Shown here one piece after another: positions 1 through 5,042 of a stretch of 5,124 nt of DNA; position 1 is the first letter of the stretch, and every line of letters starts with the position of its first letter. The DNA lies in the NCBI GenBank assembly GCA_012523535.1, contig JAAYII010000157.1:1-5124 (forward strand), in the 5' to 3' direction. A model generated the notes under the pieces. It ran no database searches, was not told the origin of the DNA, and was given only the letters and a program-made list of their open reading frames with translations. Origin of the DNA: Peptococcaceae bacterium. GTDB taxonomy: Bacteria; Bacillota; Desulfitobacteriia; Desulfitobacteriales; Syntrophobotulaceae. Both the position numbers and the translations under genes were made by a program.

Positions 1-33
1 AAACTGAGTATTTGGGCAAGTTTGATAAATAAG

Positions 34-63
34 GAAGATGTCTTCAAGAATGAAGACACCTTC
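34..63 (-). repeat. Imperfect inverted repeat (hairpin) in the tail beyond the alcohol dehydrogenase
   Basis: TGTCTTCA (39-46) and TGAAGACA (51-58) form an 8-bp perfect stem around an AGAA loop. After one A/C mismatch the stem continues with GAAG (34-37) against CTTC (60-63). On the minus strand the hairpin is followed by a pyrimidine-rich but broken stretch (TCTTCCTTATTTAT), so it could be a weak back-up terminator. The structure is seen in the sequence; the role is inferred. Confidence 0.5.
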
Positions 64-84
64 AACAAGTGCTTGGTTTATTTA

Positions 85-124
85 CTCTCTGTTTTCGGGC
101 TTAACCCCAACATTTGACAGAGAG
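85..124. repeat. Inverted repeat with long loop
   Basis: CTCTCTGT (85-92) is the exact reverse complement of ACAGAGAG (117-124). The 24-base interval between them holds a small nested GGG/CCC pairing (97-99 with the C run at 105-108). On the plus strand the structure is followed by CCTTTT. It lies between two other hairpins in the same non-coding tail. No gene on either strand clearly uses it. It could be a terminator facing a neighbour to the left of the window, or part of a repeat element. Confidence 0.4.
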
Positions 125-145
125 CCTTTTAATAGAATATAAATA

Positions 146-167
146 ATAGAGGGCTATAGCCCTCTAT
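146..167 (-). terminator. Perfect 22-bp palindrome, probable terminator of the alcohol dehydrogenase gene
   Basis: Nine base pairs (ATAGAGGGC against GCCCTCTAT) enclose a TATA loop, and the whole element is perfectly self-complementary. It begins 29 bases after the dehydrogenase stop codon in the direction of transcription. On the minus strand it is followed by an AT-rich, U-rich but interrupted tail (TATTTATATTCTATT). The stable stem and position fit an intrinsic terminator; the imperfect U tract lowers the certainty. Confidence 0.65.
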
Positions 168-196
168 CTTGCAAACATAATGTAAACCTTTTTGAG

Positions 197-1357
197 TTAG
201 GCGTTATAAGCTTTTTCCAGAATAGCTTTCACATCTTCCGCAGTTACAGGCCGAGCTGAAAACTCAAATGGTGAATAATCCATGATTTCAGGAACAGCTG
301 CAACCAGTTCCTCTTTGGATTTAACCAAATCCTTAAGCTTAGGCATGCCAACATCGTCGTAAAGAGAACGTACGGTATTATAAGCGATACGACCGATCTC
401 CTCGGGGCAGGCATCATCAGGAACCTTTCCCCCCAACAATTGGGTTACGGTTTTTATTCTCTCGGGGATTGCCGGTGCCAAATATTCCAAAGCTTCTGGC
501 AGAGTAATGCCGCAAGCTATGCCGTGAGGCAGATGGAAAATCATGCCCAAAACCAGACCTATTTCATGAGGGATATTACAGAAAGGCCCCATAATGGATA
601 ACCCGGCAAGGGTCGCTGCCATCTGCACGTTCTCCCTGGCTTTCAAATCGGAACCGTCTTGTATCACTTTTCTTAGGTTCTGACCGATTAAATATATCGC
701 TTCCTTGGCAAGTACATCACTGATTCTGTTGTTTTCTTTGGATGTATAAGCTTCAACGCAATGACAAAGAGCATCAATTGCAGTTGTAACCGTTACAGCG
801 GGAGGAAGCCCTAAAGTAAGTTCAGGATCAACTATACCAAGGTTAGTTGCACAAGGAACATTTTGTTTGCAATTGTTTTTAGTATCGGTGATCACTCCAC
901 CGGGAGTGGCCTCGCTGCCAGTCCCCGCGGTAGTTGGTATCACAATAATTGGTTTCATATTACTTTCATCAGGTACGATATCTTCATGTTTGAGGAAGTA
1001 TCTGCTGATAGGCGGGGGATTGGTTAATAATACTTTAGCAGCCTTGCCGGTATCCAAAGAACTTCCGCCGCCGATAGCTACAACTCCGTCTACTTTTTCA
1101 GCAACACCAAGGGCACCCGCCTCTTCGCATATATAATCTGGCGGATCAGGAAGCACACGGTCAAAACATACTGTTTCAATTCCGGCGTCATGAATATATC
1201 CCAAGATTTTGTCCACAATACCCGCTGCCTTAACGCCCTTATCATATACTACCAGAACTTTTTTGCAGCCAAATTCTTTTAATTTTTCCCCAGTTAGCTT
1301 AGATGTACCGCAACCAAAAAGAATAGGGTTTCTGCTACCCAGGAATACACTTGGCAT
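197..1357 (-). CDS. Iron-type (group III) alcohol dehydrogenase, NAD(P)-dependent
   Basis: This is a complete cytoplasmic oxidoreductase of the iron-containing alcohol dehydrogenase family, which interconverts alcohols and aldehydes or ketones with NAD(P)H. The N-terminal dinucleotide half carries GGGSSLD at about residues 96-102 and PTTAGTGSEA at about 141-150. The C-terminal helical half keeps the four expected metal ligands: D195 and H199 in AIDALCH, H264 in IPHEIG and H278 in LPHG. The last two are 14 residues apart, as in lactaldehyde reductase FucO. The second histidine usual after the third ligand (the HxxxH pattern) is a leucine here. Length from the chosen start is 386 residues, normal for the family. 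The frame is open up to 1372, but that ATG has no ribosome site, while GGAGG at 1366-1370 lies 8 bases before the ATG at 1357, so 1357 is preferred. Substrate cannot be told from sequence; butanol, 1,3-propanediol, lactaldehyde and 4-hydroxybutyrate enzymes all belong to this fold. It is likely transcribed alone, from a promoter behind the flavoenzyme terminator. Confidence 0.93.
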   Translation of the reverse strand: MPSVFLGSRNPILFGCGTSKLTGEKLKEFGCKKVLVVYDKGVKAAGIVDKILGYIHDAGIETVCFDRVLPDPPDYICEEAGALGVAEKVDGVVAIGGGSSLDTGKAAKVLLTNPPPISRYFLKHEDIVPDESNMKPIIVIPTTAGTGSEATPGGVITDTKNNCKQNVPCATNLGIVDPELTLGLPPAVTVTTAIDALCHCVEAYTSKENNRISDVLAKEAIYLIGQNLRKVIQDGSDLKARENVQMAATLAGLSIMGPFCNIPHEIGLVLGMIFHLPHGIACGITLPEALEYLAPAIPERIKTVTQLLGGKVPDDACPEEIGRIAYNTVRSLYDDVGMPKLKDLVKSKEELVAAVPEIMDYSPFEFSARPVTAEDVKAILEKAYNA

Positions 1358-1365
1358 AAATTTTT

Positions 1366-1370
1366 CCTCC
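1366..1370 (-). promoter_or_regulatory. Ribosome binding site that decides the alcohol dehydrogenase start
   Basis: On the minus strand the sequence reads ATGGAGGAAAAATTTATG. The GGAGG core is 8 bases from the second ATG (1357) and overlaps the first ATG (1372), which has only AT-rich sequence before it. The first ATG would consume the ribosome site as codons, so initiation at 1357 is favoured. Family alignment agrees, since the extra MEEKF is unlikely to be part of the fold. Confidence 0.8.
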
Positions 1371-1377
1371 ATCTTTT

Positions 1378-1394
1378 ATAATAACTGTTATTAT
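1378..1394. promoter_or_regulatory. Perfect 17-bp dyad in the alcohol dehydrogenase leader, operator candidate
   Basis: ATAATAAC (1378-1385) and GTTATTAT (1387-1394) are exact reverse complements around a single T. The dyad ends 7 bases before the GGAGG ribosome site. A one-base centre makes a poor RNA hairpin loop but a natural binding site for a dimeric repressor. No known operator consensus was recognised with confidence. In such AT-rich DNA some symmetry arises by chance, but 8 of 8 matched pairs is more than expected locally. Confidence 0.45.
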
Positions 1395-1446
1395 TTTCAA
1401 AAATAGTTTAGCTCTCTGCTCTTTTTTTGTAAAATACGATTTTCTA

Positions 1447-1477
1447 TTGACACCATAGGCTAAGCCTATAATATAGA
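1447..1477 (+). promoter_or_regulatory. MerR-type promoter-like arrangement on the plus strand (antisense to the flavoenzyme)
   Basis: TTGACA (1447-1452), a perfect -35 box, is followed by a 19-base spacer and TATAGA (1472-1477). The 15-bp dyad at 1455-1469 sits exactly in the middle of the spacer with two bases on each side. A 19-bp spacer with a centred dyad is the known hallmark of promoters activated by MerR-family regulators. A perfect TATAAT (1467-1472) is also present but only 14 bases from the -35. No credible plus-strand gene lies downstream; a transcript would run antisense into the flavoenzyme 3' end. The elements are seen directly; promoter activity is inferred. Confidence 0.35.
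1455..1469. promoter_or_regulatory. Perfect 15-bp dyad at the promoter, operator candidate
   Basis: The minus strand reads ATAGGCTTAGCCTAT: 7-base arms perfectly complementary around one central T. It directly abuts the proposed -10 box of the alcohol dehydrogenase promoter (1470-1475) and would cover the transcription start, a typical place for a repressor. It is also centred in the 19-base spacer of the plus-strand promoter-like elements. The regulator is unknown and not encoded in the window. Confidence 0.55.
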
Positions 1478-1499
1478 GCATAATTATTTGCTTACTCAA
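1470..1499 (-). promoter_or_regulatory. Probable sigma-70-type promoter of the alcohol dehydrogenase gene
   Basis: On the minus strand TTGAGT (1494-1499) and TATATT (1470-1475) are separated by 18 bases. Transcription would start near 1463 and give a leader of about 105 bases before the ATG at 1357. The -35 box overlaps the last bases of the upstream gene's terminator tail, a common compact layout. The -10 and -35 are close to but not at consensus. Confidence 0.45.
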
Positions 1500-1526
1500 A
1501 AAGATTCCCCCGGACCGGCCGGGGGA
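1498..1526 (-). terminator. Intrinsic terminator after the flavoenzyme gene
   Basis: On the minus strand TCCCCCGG (from 1526) pairs with CCGGGGGA (ending at 1506) around a 5-base loop CCGGT. AATC and a five-T run ending at 1498 follow. The GC-rich 8-bp stem plus T tract begins 15 bases after the TAA stop of the oxidoreductase. This is the strongest terminator in the window and separates the mutase-chaperone/flavoenzyme unit from the alcohol dehydrogenase. Confidence 0.85.
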
Positions 1527-1541
1527 GTAAATTATTTCATT

Positions 1542-3494
1542 TTAGATATTGCAGCAATAATCATAAGCAGTAAGATTTGCTCTTTTAATATTTTTAACCT
1601 CATCAGCATCTCCAACTACATAAACATCAGGCAGCAATTCCTTAAACTTTTCAGCCAATTCATTATTGCTCTTCATGCCAAGAGCTTCGACTACATAATC
1701 TGCCTCCAGGGTCTCATACTCCCAGTCTTTGCGCTCCACTACAACTCCTTGATCATTTATGGAGCGAACCAGTCTTTCACCGAGGAGTTTAACCTTGTAT
1801 TCATTCAGGAGATGGAACAAGTTTTTACGGGTTAGATCCATCATATCAGAAGCAAACTCACTGACAGGGATCATATCAACTATTGTAACATCGCAGCCCT
1901 GCATGGCCAAAGCCAGCCCTGATTCACAGCCGCTGCTGCCGCCACCGCAGACCACAACTTTGCCGGAAATTTTTTTCCTTCCGGAATCCGCATCCAAGAC
2001 ATTTACTACTTTGGGGTTGTCAATCCCCGGAATCGGGGGGCGAGCAGGTATAGAGCCGGTAGCAACTACTACTGCATCCGGATTTTCAGCCATTACGTTT
2101 TCAACTGTTGCTTCCGTATTGAGCCGGATATCGGCACCGCACTTCATAGTAGTATTTATGAGCCAATTGGTATAACGGAGCAAATCTTCTTTAAAGGGCA
2201 GCTTGTTTATATCATTTAAATGGCCACCCAGTGTGGAACTCTTTTCAAACAGTATGACTTCATGTCCTCGTTTAACCAAAGTCTGTGCCGCTTGACAGCC
2301 GGCCACTCCGCCACCGATAACAACAACTTTCTTTTTCTCCTCTGCTTTTTGGACTTTGGCATATCTGCCCGTACGACCCAAGGCAGGATTAACCGCACAT
2401 TGTACATGGCTGGCATAATTGCCGGCGCAACCCCAGCAACGCAAGCAGGGACGAACTTCCTCAGACTTGCCTCGGTAGCATTTCTTGATCATATCCGGGT
2501 CGGCTAAAAGTCCCCGGGCTATGGCTACCATATCGGCACTTCCCTCGGCAATGATTTTCTCAGCCATATCCACATCAATACCGCCTACTACACTTACCGG
2601 TATATGAATATCCGGACACTGTTTAACTGCACGGGCATAAGGTACATTGGCCCCCCGCGGGCGGAAATAAGGTGGCATGCAATAGAACTGGGCCCGCGGA
2701 TCCACAATTAAGCCGGCTGAGATTGTAACCAGATCAATATATTCCTGGGCAAGTTTTAGAAATTCGATCACTTCGTCAATTCTCATACCTTCAGGTAAGA
2801 TTTCATCACCGCTGATCCGCAATTCTACTATAAAATCGGGGCGGACAGCTTCGCGGACAGCTTTTAGGAGCATAAGTGGGAAACGGCAACGGTTTTCAAA
2901 AGAACCACCGTAAATATCGTGGCGATGATTGGTCATTGGCGAAAGAAATTGAGCTATCAGGTTGCCGTGAGCTCCATGAATTAGGACCCCGTCAAAACCG
3001 CAGCGCTCAAGACGTTTTGTACAATCCACATAATCATTAATTACTTTATCGATATCCTTTTGGTCCATTTCCTTGATGTAAGGATAAGAGCCGGGAACCG
3101 GTATGCTGCTGGCGGAAAGACCCCATTCACCTTTGAGGTATCTAGGATGAACTCCCCGGCCAGCATGAACCAACTCAACCGATAATTTGGCGCCATGACG
3201 ATGCGCAGCTTCTGCCAATAATCCAAGGCTATTAATTTTCAGTTCATTAGTGACATCCAATTCGGAAGGATAGTCAACCGCATGTTCCCAGTTAACAGGT
3301 GTCGCTCCCAGATGAATAAGCGCCACTCCTGCCTCGGCCTGGGATTCAACAAAATCGACATAATTTTGTGTCGCTTCACCAAGGCAATTGGTAAAATCGC
3401 AAACCATGGGGGCAAATTCTATCCTGTTTTTCAAAACGGTACGACCGACTTTAATCGGCGTAAAAACATGTTTGTAATTATTGAAAATTGGCAT
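1542..3494 (-). CDS. FMN/4Fe-4S/FAD oxidoreductase of the Old Yellow Enzyme family (2,4-dienoyl-CoA reductase / enoate reductase / BaiCD type)
   Basis: This complete 650-residue protein has the usual length and layout of the 2,4-dienoyl-CoA reductase group, which passes electrons from NAD(P)H through FAD and a 4Fe-4S cluster to FMN to reduce an activated C=C bond. Residues about 1-340 form the FMN TIM barrel, with HAGR at 110-113, HGAH at 173-176, YGGS at 195-198 and VVGG at 302-305. Cluster cysteines are C350, C353, C356 and C366. The FAD fold starts at IGGGVAG (393-399), with VVVATG at 475-480. A second nucleotide site is CGGGSSG (516-522), and the FAD-closing VVGDA lies near 626-630. No signal peptide or membrane segment is visible, so it is cytoplasmic. 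Start: the ATG at 3494 is preceded by GAAAGGGG at good spacing. Oddities: the usual active-site Tyr after HxxHG is N178, the FMN-contacting Gln before HAGR is E107, and the cysteine spacing is shorter than in E. coli FadH. Substrate is unknown: enoates, enoyl-CoAs, bile-acid dienones and aryl acrylates are all used by relatives. It lies 145 bases after glmL and ends at a strong terminator. Confidence 0.9.
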   Translation of the reverse strand: MPIFNNYKHVFTPIKVGRTVLKNRIEFAPMVCDFTNCLGEATQNYVDFVESQAEAGVALIHLGATPVNWEHAVDYPSELDVTNELKINSLGLLAEAAHRHGAKLSVELVHAGRGVHPRYLKGEWGLSASSIPVPGSYPYIKEMDQKDIDKVINDYVDCTKRLERCGFDGVLIHGAHGNLIAQFLSPMTNHRHDIYGGSFENRCRFPLMLLKAVREAVRPDFIVELRISGDEILPEGMRIDEVIEFLKLAQEYIDLVTISAGLIVDPRAQFYCMPPYFRPRGANVPYARAVKQCPDIHIPVSVVGGIDVDMAEKIIAEGSADMVAIARGLLADPDMIKKCYRGKSEEVRPCLRCWGCAGNYASHVQCAVNPALGRTGRYAKVQKAEEKKKVVVIGGGVAGCQAAQTLVKRGHEVILFEKSSTLGGHLNDINKLPFKEDLLRYTNWLINTTMKCGADIRLNTEATVENVMAENPDAVVVATGSIPARPPIPGIDNPKVVNVLDADSGRKKISGKVVVCGGGSSGCESGLALAMQGCDVTIVDMIPVSEFASDMMDLTRKNLFHLLNEYKVKLLGERLVRSINDQGVVVERKDWEYETLEADYVVEALGMKSNNELAEKFKELLPDVYVVGDADEVKNIKRANLTAYDYCCNI

Positions 3495-3500
3495 AGTAAA

Positions 3501-3509
3501 ACCCCTTTC
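3501..3509 (-). promoter_or_regulatory. Ribosome binding site of the flavoenzyme
   Basis: The minus strand reads GAAAGGGGTTTTACT directly before the ATG at 3494. The AGGGG core is about 8 bases from the start codon, which supports this start. The hairpin at 3511-3526 lies immediately upstream, so folding there could influence access to it. Confidence 0.75.
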
Positions 3510-3510
3510 A

Positions 3511-3526
3511 GCCGCAGAGCAGCGGC
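3511..3526. repeat. GC-rich hairpin next to the flavoenzyme ribosome site
   Basis: GCCGC (3511-3515) pairs with GCGGC (3522-3526) around a six-base loop. Read on the minus strand it ends two bases before the GAAAGGGG ribosome site, so it may modulate translation or mRNA stability. Read on the plus strand it is followed by CAG and six Ts (3530-3535), resembling a short intrinsic terminator facing the other way. No plus-strand gene ends here, so that use is uncertain. Confidence 0.45.
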
Positions 3527-3605
3527 CAGTTTTTTACATGGCTAATATAAGGTTTTAATCATTCCAAGGGGAAAGGCAAACCTATCACGAAATACGTATA
3601 GATTT

Positions 3606-3637
3606 CTTCCTTTCCGCTTTTTTCAGCCGAAAGGAAG
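3606..3637 (-). repeat. Strong hairpin just after glmL, without a U tract
   Basis: On the minus strand CTTCCTTTC pairs with GAAAGGAAG (9 bp). After a single G/G mismatch GCT pairs with AGC around a GAAAAA loop. The structure begins 2 bases after the glmL TAG stop. It is followed by AAATCTATACG, not a T run, so it does not look like an ordinary intrinsic terminator. It could be a processing or stability element that sets the ratio of glmL to the flavoenzyme message, or a partial, Rho-assisted terminator. Confidence 0.6.
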
Positions 3638-3639
3638 GG

Positions 3640-5028
3640 CTAAATTTGAACCAAATATTTCCGAATAATCCGGAAAGCTTTAACGGGATTGCTTTGAGCA
3701 AGCAAGCCAATAGCAAACAGTATATACCTTTGATCGATATAAAACTCTGGTTCTTTAGGTTTAAGAACATTGGGTGATTCTTGCTGAAACACGGCTCCTT
3801 CCAATACTTGACGAGAGTTAGCGGAAAACACTACCGGACCGCCGGCCCCAATTACAGTTTTTACTTCGGTGAGGTCTTTTCCCCGCTGGAACCAGACTTC
3901 ACCATTGTGAGTCACTACCGATTGCAATTTGCCGACATGCCGATCTACTGCTGTTTTTACCGCCAGTTTGGAAAGCATGAGCTGGTAATGCGTTTGTACT
4001 TCCCCTTCTGGTATGCTCAATACTGACCTTAGCTCTTGTACTTTTTCCAAAAGCTCATTTTTACTTTCTTCACTAACAAGACTCTCTTGTTCGGCTATGC
4101 TGGTAAGTGTATCCAGGTTATGATATAAACCTAAATCCCCTTCTACGGTCCTCTTGGCATAGGGTTCCGGCAGCCCAACCATATTTACCCCATCTCTGGT
4201 CGGAAGTCCCCTAGCTATGGAATAAACATCGGTAGTGGCACCTCCCACATCGACTAATAAAAGCTCTCCCATGCCTATGTGAACTCCGGGGACCCCCTCA
4301 GCAATGAGTTTGGCCGCTTCCAAAACCGCAGAAGGTGTAGGCATAATAACATCCTGGATGACTTCCTTGACACGGGCAATACCTTTCGCTTGGGTAATAT
4401 GGTTAATAAATAATTCACGAATTTTTTCATTAACCGAATCCAGATTAAGTTTCCCGAATTCAGGCATAACATTATTTGTATAAACAATGTTGCTACTCAT
4501 GTCGGCAAATATTTCTTTAATTCTGTCCTGGGCCGACTTGTTTCCCGCCACAATGATATATTTAATCCTATCTCCGATCCGGGATAACATTTCAGCATTG
4601 TGGCAAATAATTTTCTTATTACCGCCGTCGGTACCGCCGGTAAGGAGGATGATATCAGGAGATATTTCAGCTTTTTCTTCTATTTCTTTCTTGGTAAGCT
4701 CATAAGAATAGGTTCCGGCTATTTTAGCACCTGCGCCTAATGCTGCCAGTCTTCCGGCTTCAGTAGTATATTCAGGAACCAGACCAATGCAGACCATTCG
4801 CAGACCTCCGGCTGCACTGCTACAAGCTACGGCTTGCTTTACATCGCTATCTGTAAAGGCTACTGTTTCCTCCAGTTTGGCAAGTGCTTGTTTCAGTCCG
4901 ATAATAACGTCGGTATCTACAGTAGAAGGCGCTTGGACTCTGGCTAAAAGTTCTTCTTTATCCAGATCAAAGGCTACAACTTTAGTAAAGGTACTCCCGA
5001 AGTCGATAAATATTCGGATGTTGCTCAT
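3640..5028 (-). CDS. glmL: GlmL/MutL-family ATPase, putative reactivating chaperone of a B12-dependent (glutamate-type) mutase
   Basis: This complete 462-residue protein is in line with the length of clostridial GlmL/MutL proteins (about 460). It has the actin/Hsp70-like ATPase pattern: phosphate-1 loop IDFGSTFTK (8-16), LLTGGTDGG (128-136), phosphate-2 loop LLVDVGGATTDVYS (257-270), a VEGDLG segment (295-300) and an adenosine-type GAGGPVV (394-400). The family accompanies adenosylcobalamin-dependent glutamate mutase and aminomutases. It is thought to use ATP to exchange damaged cobalamin and restore activity, a role partly inferred from relatedness to diol-dehydratase reactivases. It is unrelated to the DNA mismatch-repair MutL of the same name. 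It is cytoplasmic, with no signal or membrane segments. The ATG at 5028 has AAGGGG eight bases upstream. It follows the GlmS-like gene by 12 bases, so the two are co-transcribed and probably translationally coupled. Unusually, glmE does not follow. A KamB-like role with an aminomutase is possible but less likely given the GlmS-like neighbour. Confidence 0.9.
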   Translation of the reverse strand: MSNIRIFIDFGSTFTKVVAFDLDKEELLARVQAPSTVDTDVIIGLKQALAKLEETVAFTDSDVKQAVACSSAAGGLRMVCIGLVPEYTTEAGRLAALGAGAKIAGTYSYELTKKEIEEKAEISPDIILLTGGTDGGNKKIICHNAEMLSRIGDRIKYIIVAGNKSAQDRIKEIFADMSSNIVYTNNVMPEFGKLNLDSVNEKIRELFINHITQAKGIARVKEVIQDVIMPTPSAVLEAAKLIAEGVPGVHIGMGELLLVDVGGATTDVYSIARGLPTRDGVNMVGLPEPYAKRTVEGDLGLYHNLDTLTSIAEQESLVSEESKNELLEKVQELRSVLSIPEGEVQTHYQLMLSKLAVKTAVDRHVGKLQSVVTHNGEVWFQRGKDLTEVKTVIGAGGPVVFSANSRQVLEGAVFQQESPNVLKPKEPEFYIDQRYILFAIGLLAQSNPVKAFRIIRKYLVQI

Positions 5029-5036
5029 TTAGCTTT

Positions 5037-5042
5037 CCCCTT
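5037..5042 (-). promoter_or_regulatory. Ribosome binding site of glmL, overlapping the upstream stop codon
   Basis: The minus strand reads TAAGGGGAAAGCTAAATG. The AAGGGG core uses the last two bases of the upstream gene's TAA stop and lies 8 bases before the glmL ATG. Ribosomes ending on the upstream gene would sit on this site, which favours coupled translation and matched amounts of the two proteins. Confidence 0.75.

Noticed and set aside
1..196. Riboswitch or start of a further minus-strand gene in the left tail
   Set aside because: Minus-strand ATGs at 113 and 178 run into stops within a few codons. The stems do not match any riboswitch architecture I recognise, and no downstream gene is visible to be controlled.
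1488..1835. Plus-strand open frame of 115 codons downstream of the MerR-like promoter elements
   Set aside because: It begins inside the terminator region and then overlaps the flavoenzyme 3' end in antisense. There is no ribosome site, the N-terminus is translated hairpin sequence, and no family resemblance was seen.
1759..2175. Plus-strand open frame of 138 codons
   Set aside because: It lies wholly antisense inside the well-supported flavoenzyme gene and its product is low-complexity Ser/Thr/Pro-rich, typical of a shadow frame.
3041..3226. Minus-strand 61-codon frame inside the flavoenzyme
   Set aside because: It is an out-of-frame overlap with a strongly conserved coding region and has no recognisable domain.
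3511..3530. Sigma-54-like GG-N10-GC spacing before the flavoenzyme
   Set aside because: The minus strand has GG and GC ten bases apart, but the TTGC element is absent. The site would start transcription at or after the ribosome site and is explained by the GC-rich hairpin.
3541..3600. Possible promoter TTGGAA ... TTATAT for the flavoenzyme
   Set aside because: The spacing is only 12-13 bases and no other pair of boxes with 16-18 base spacing was found on the minus strand.
3640..5028. DNA mismatch-repair MutL
   Set aside because: The name is shared, but the protein has actin/Hsp70-type phosphate loops (DFGST and DVGGATTD) and no GHKL ATPase motifs. It also neighbours a B12-mutase subunit.
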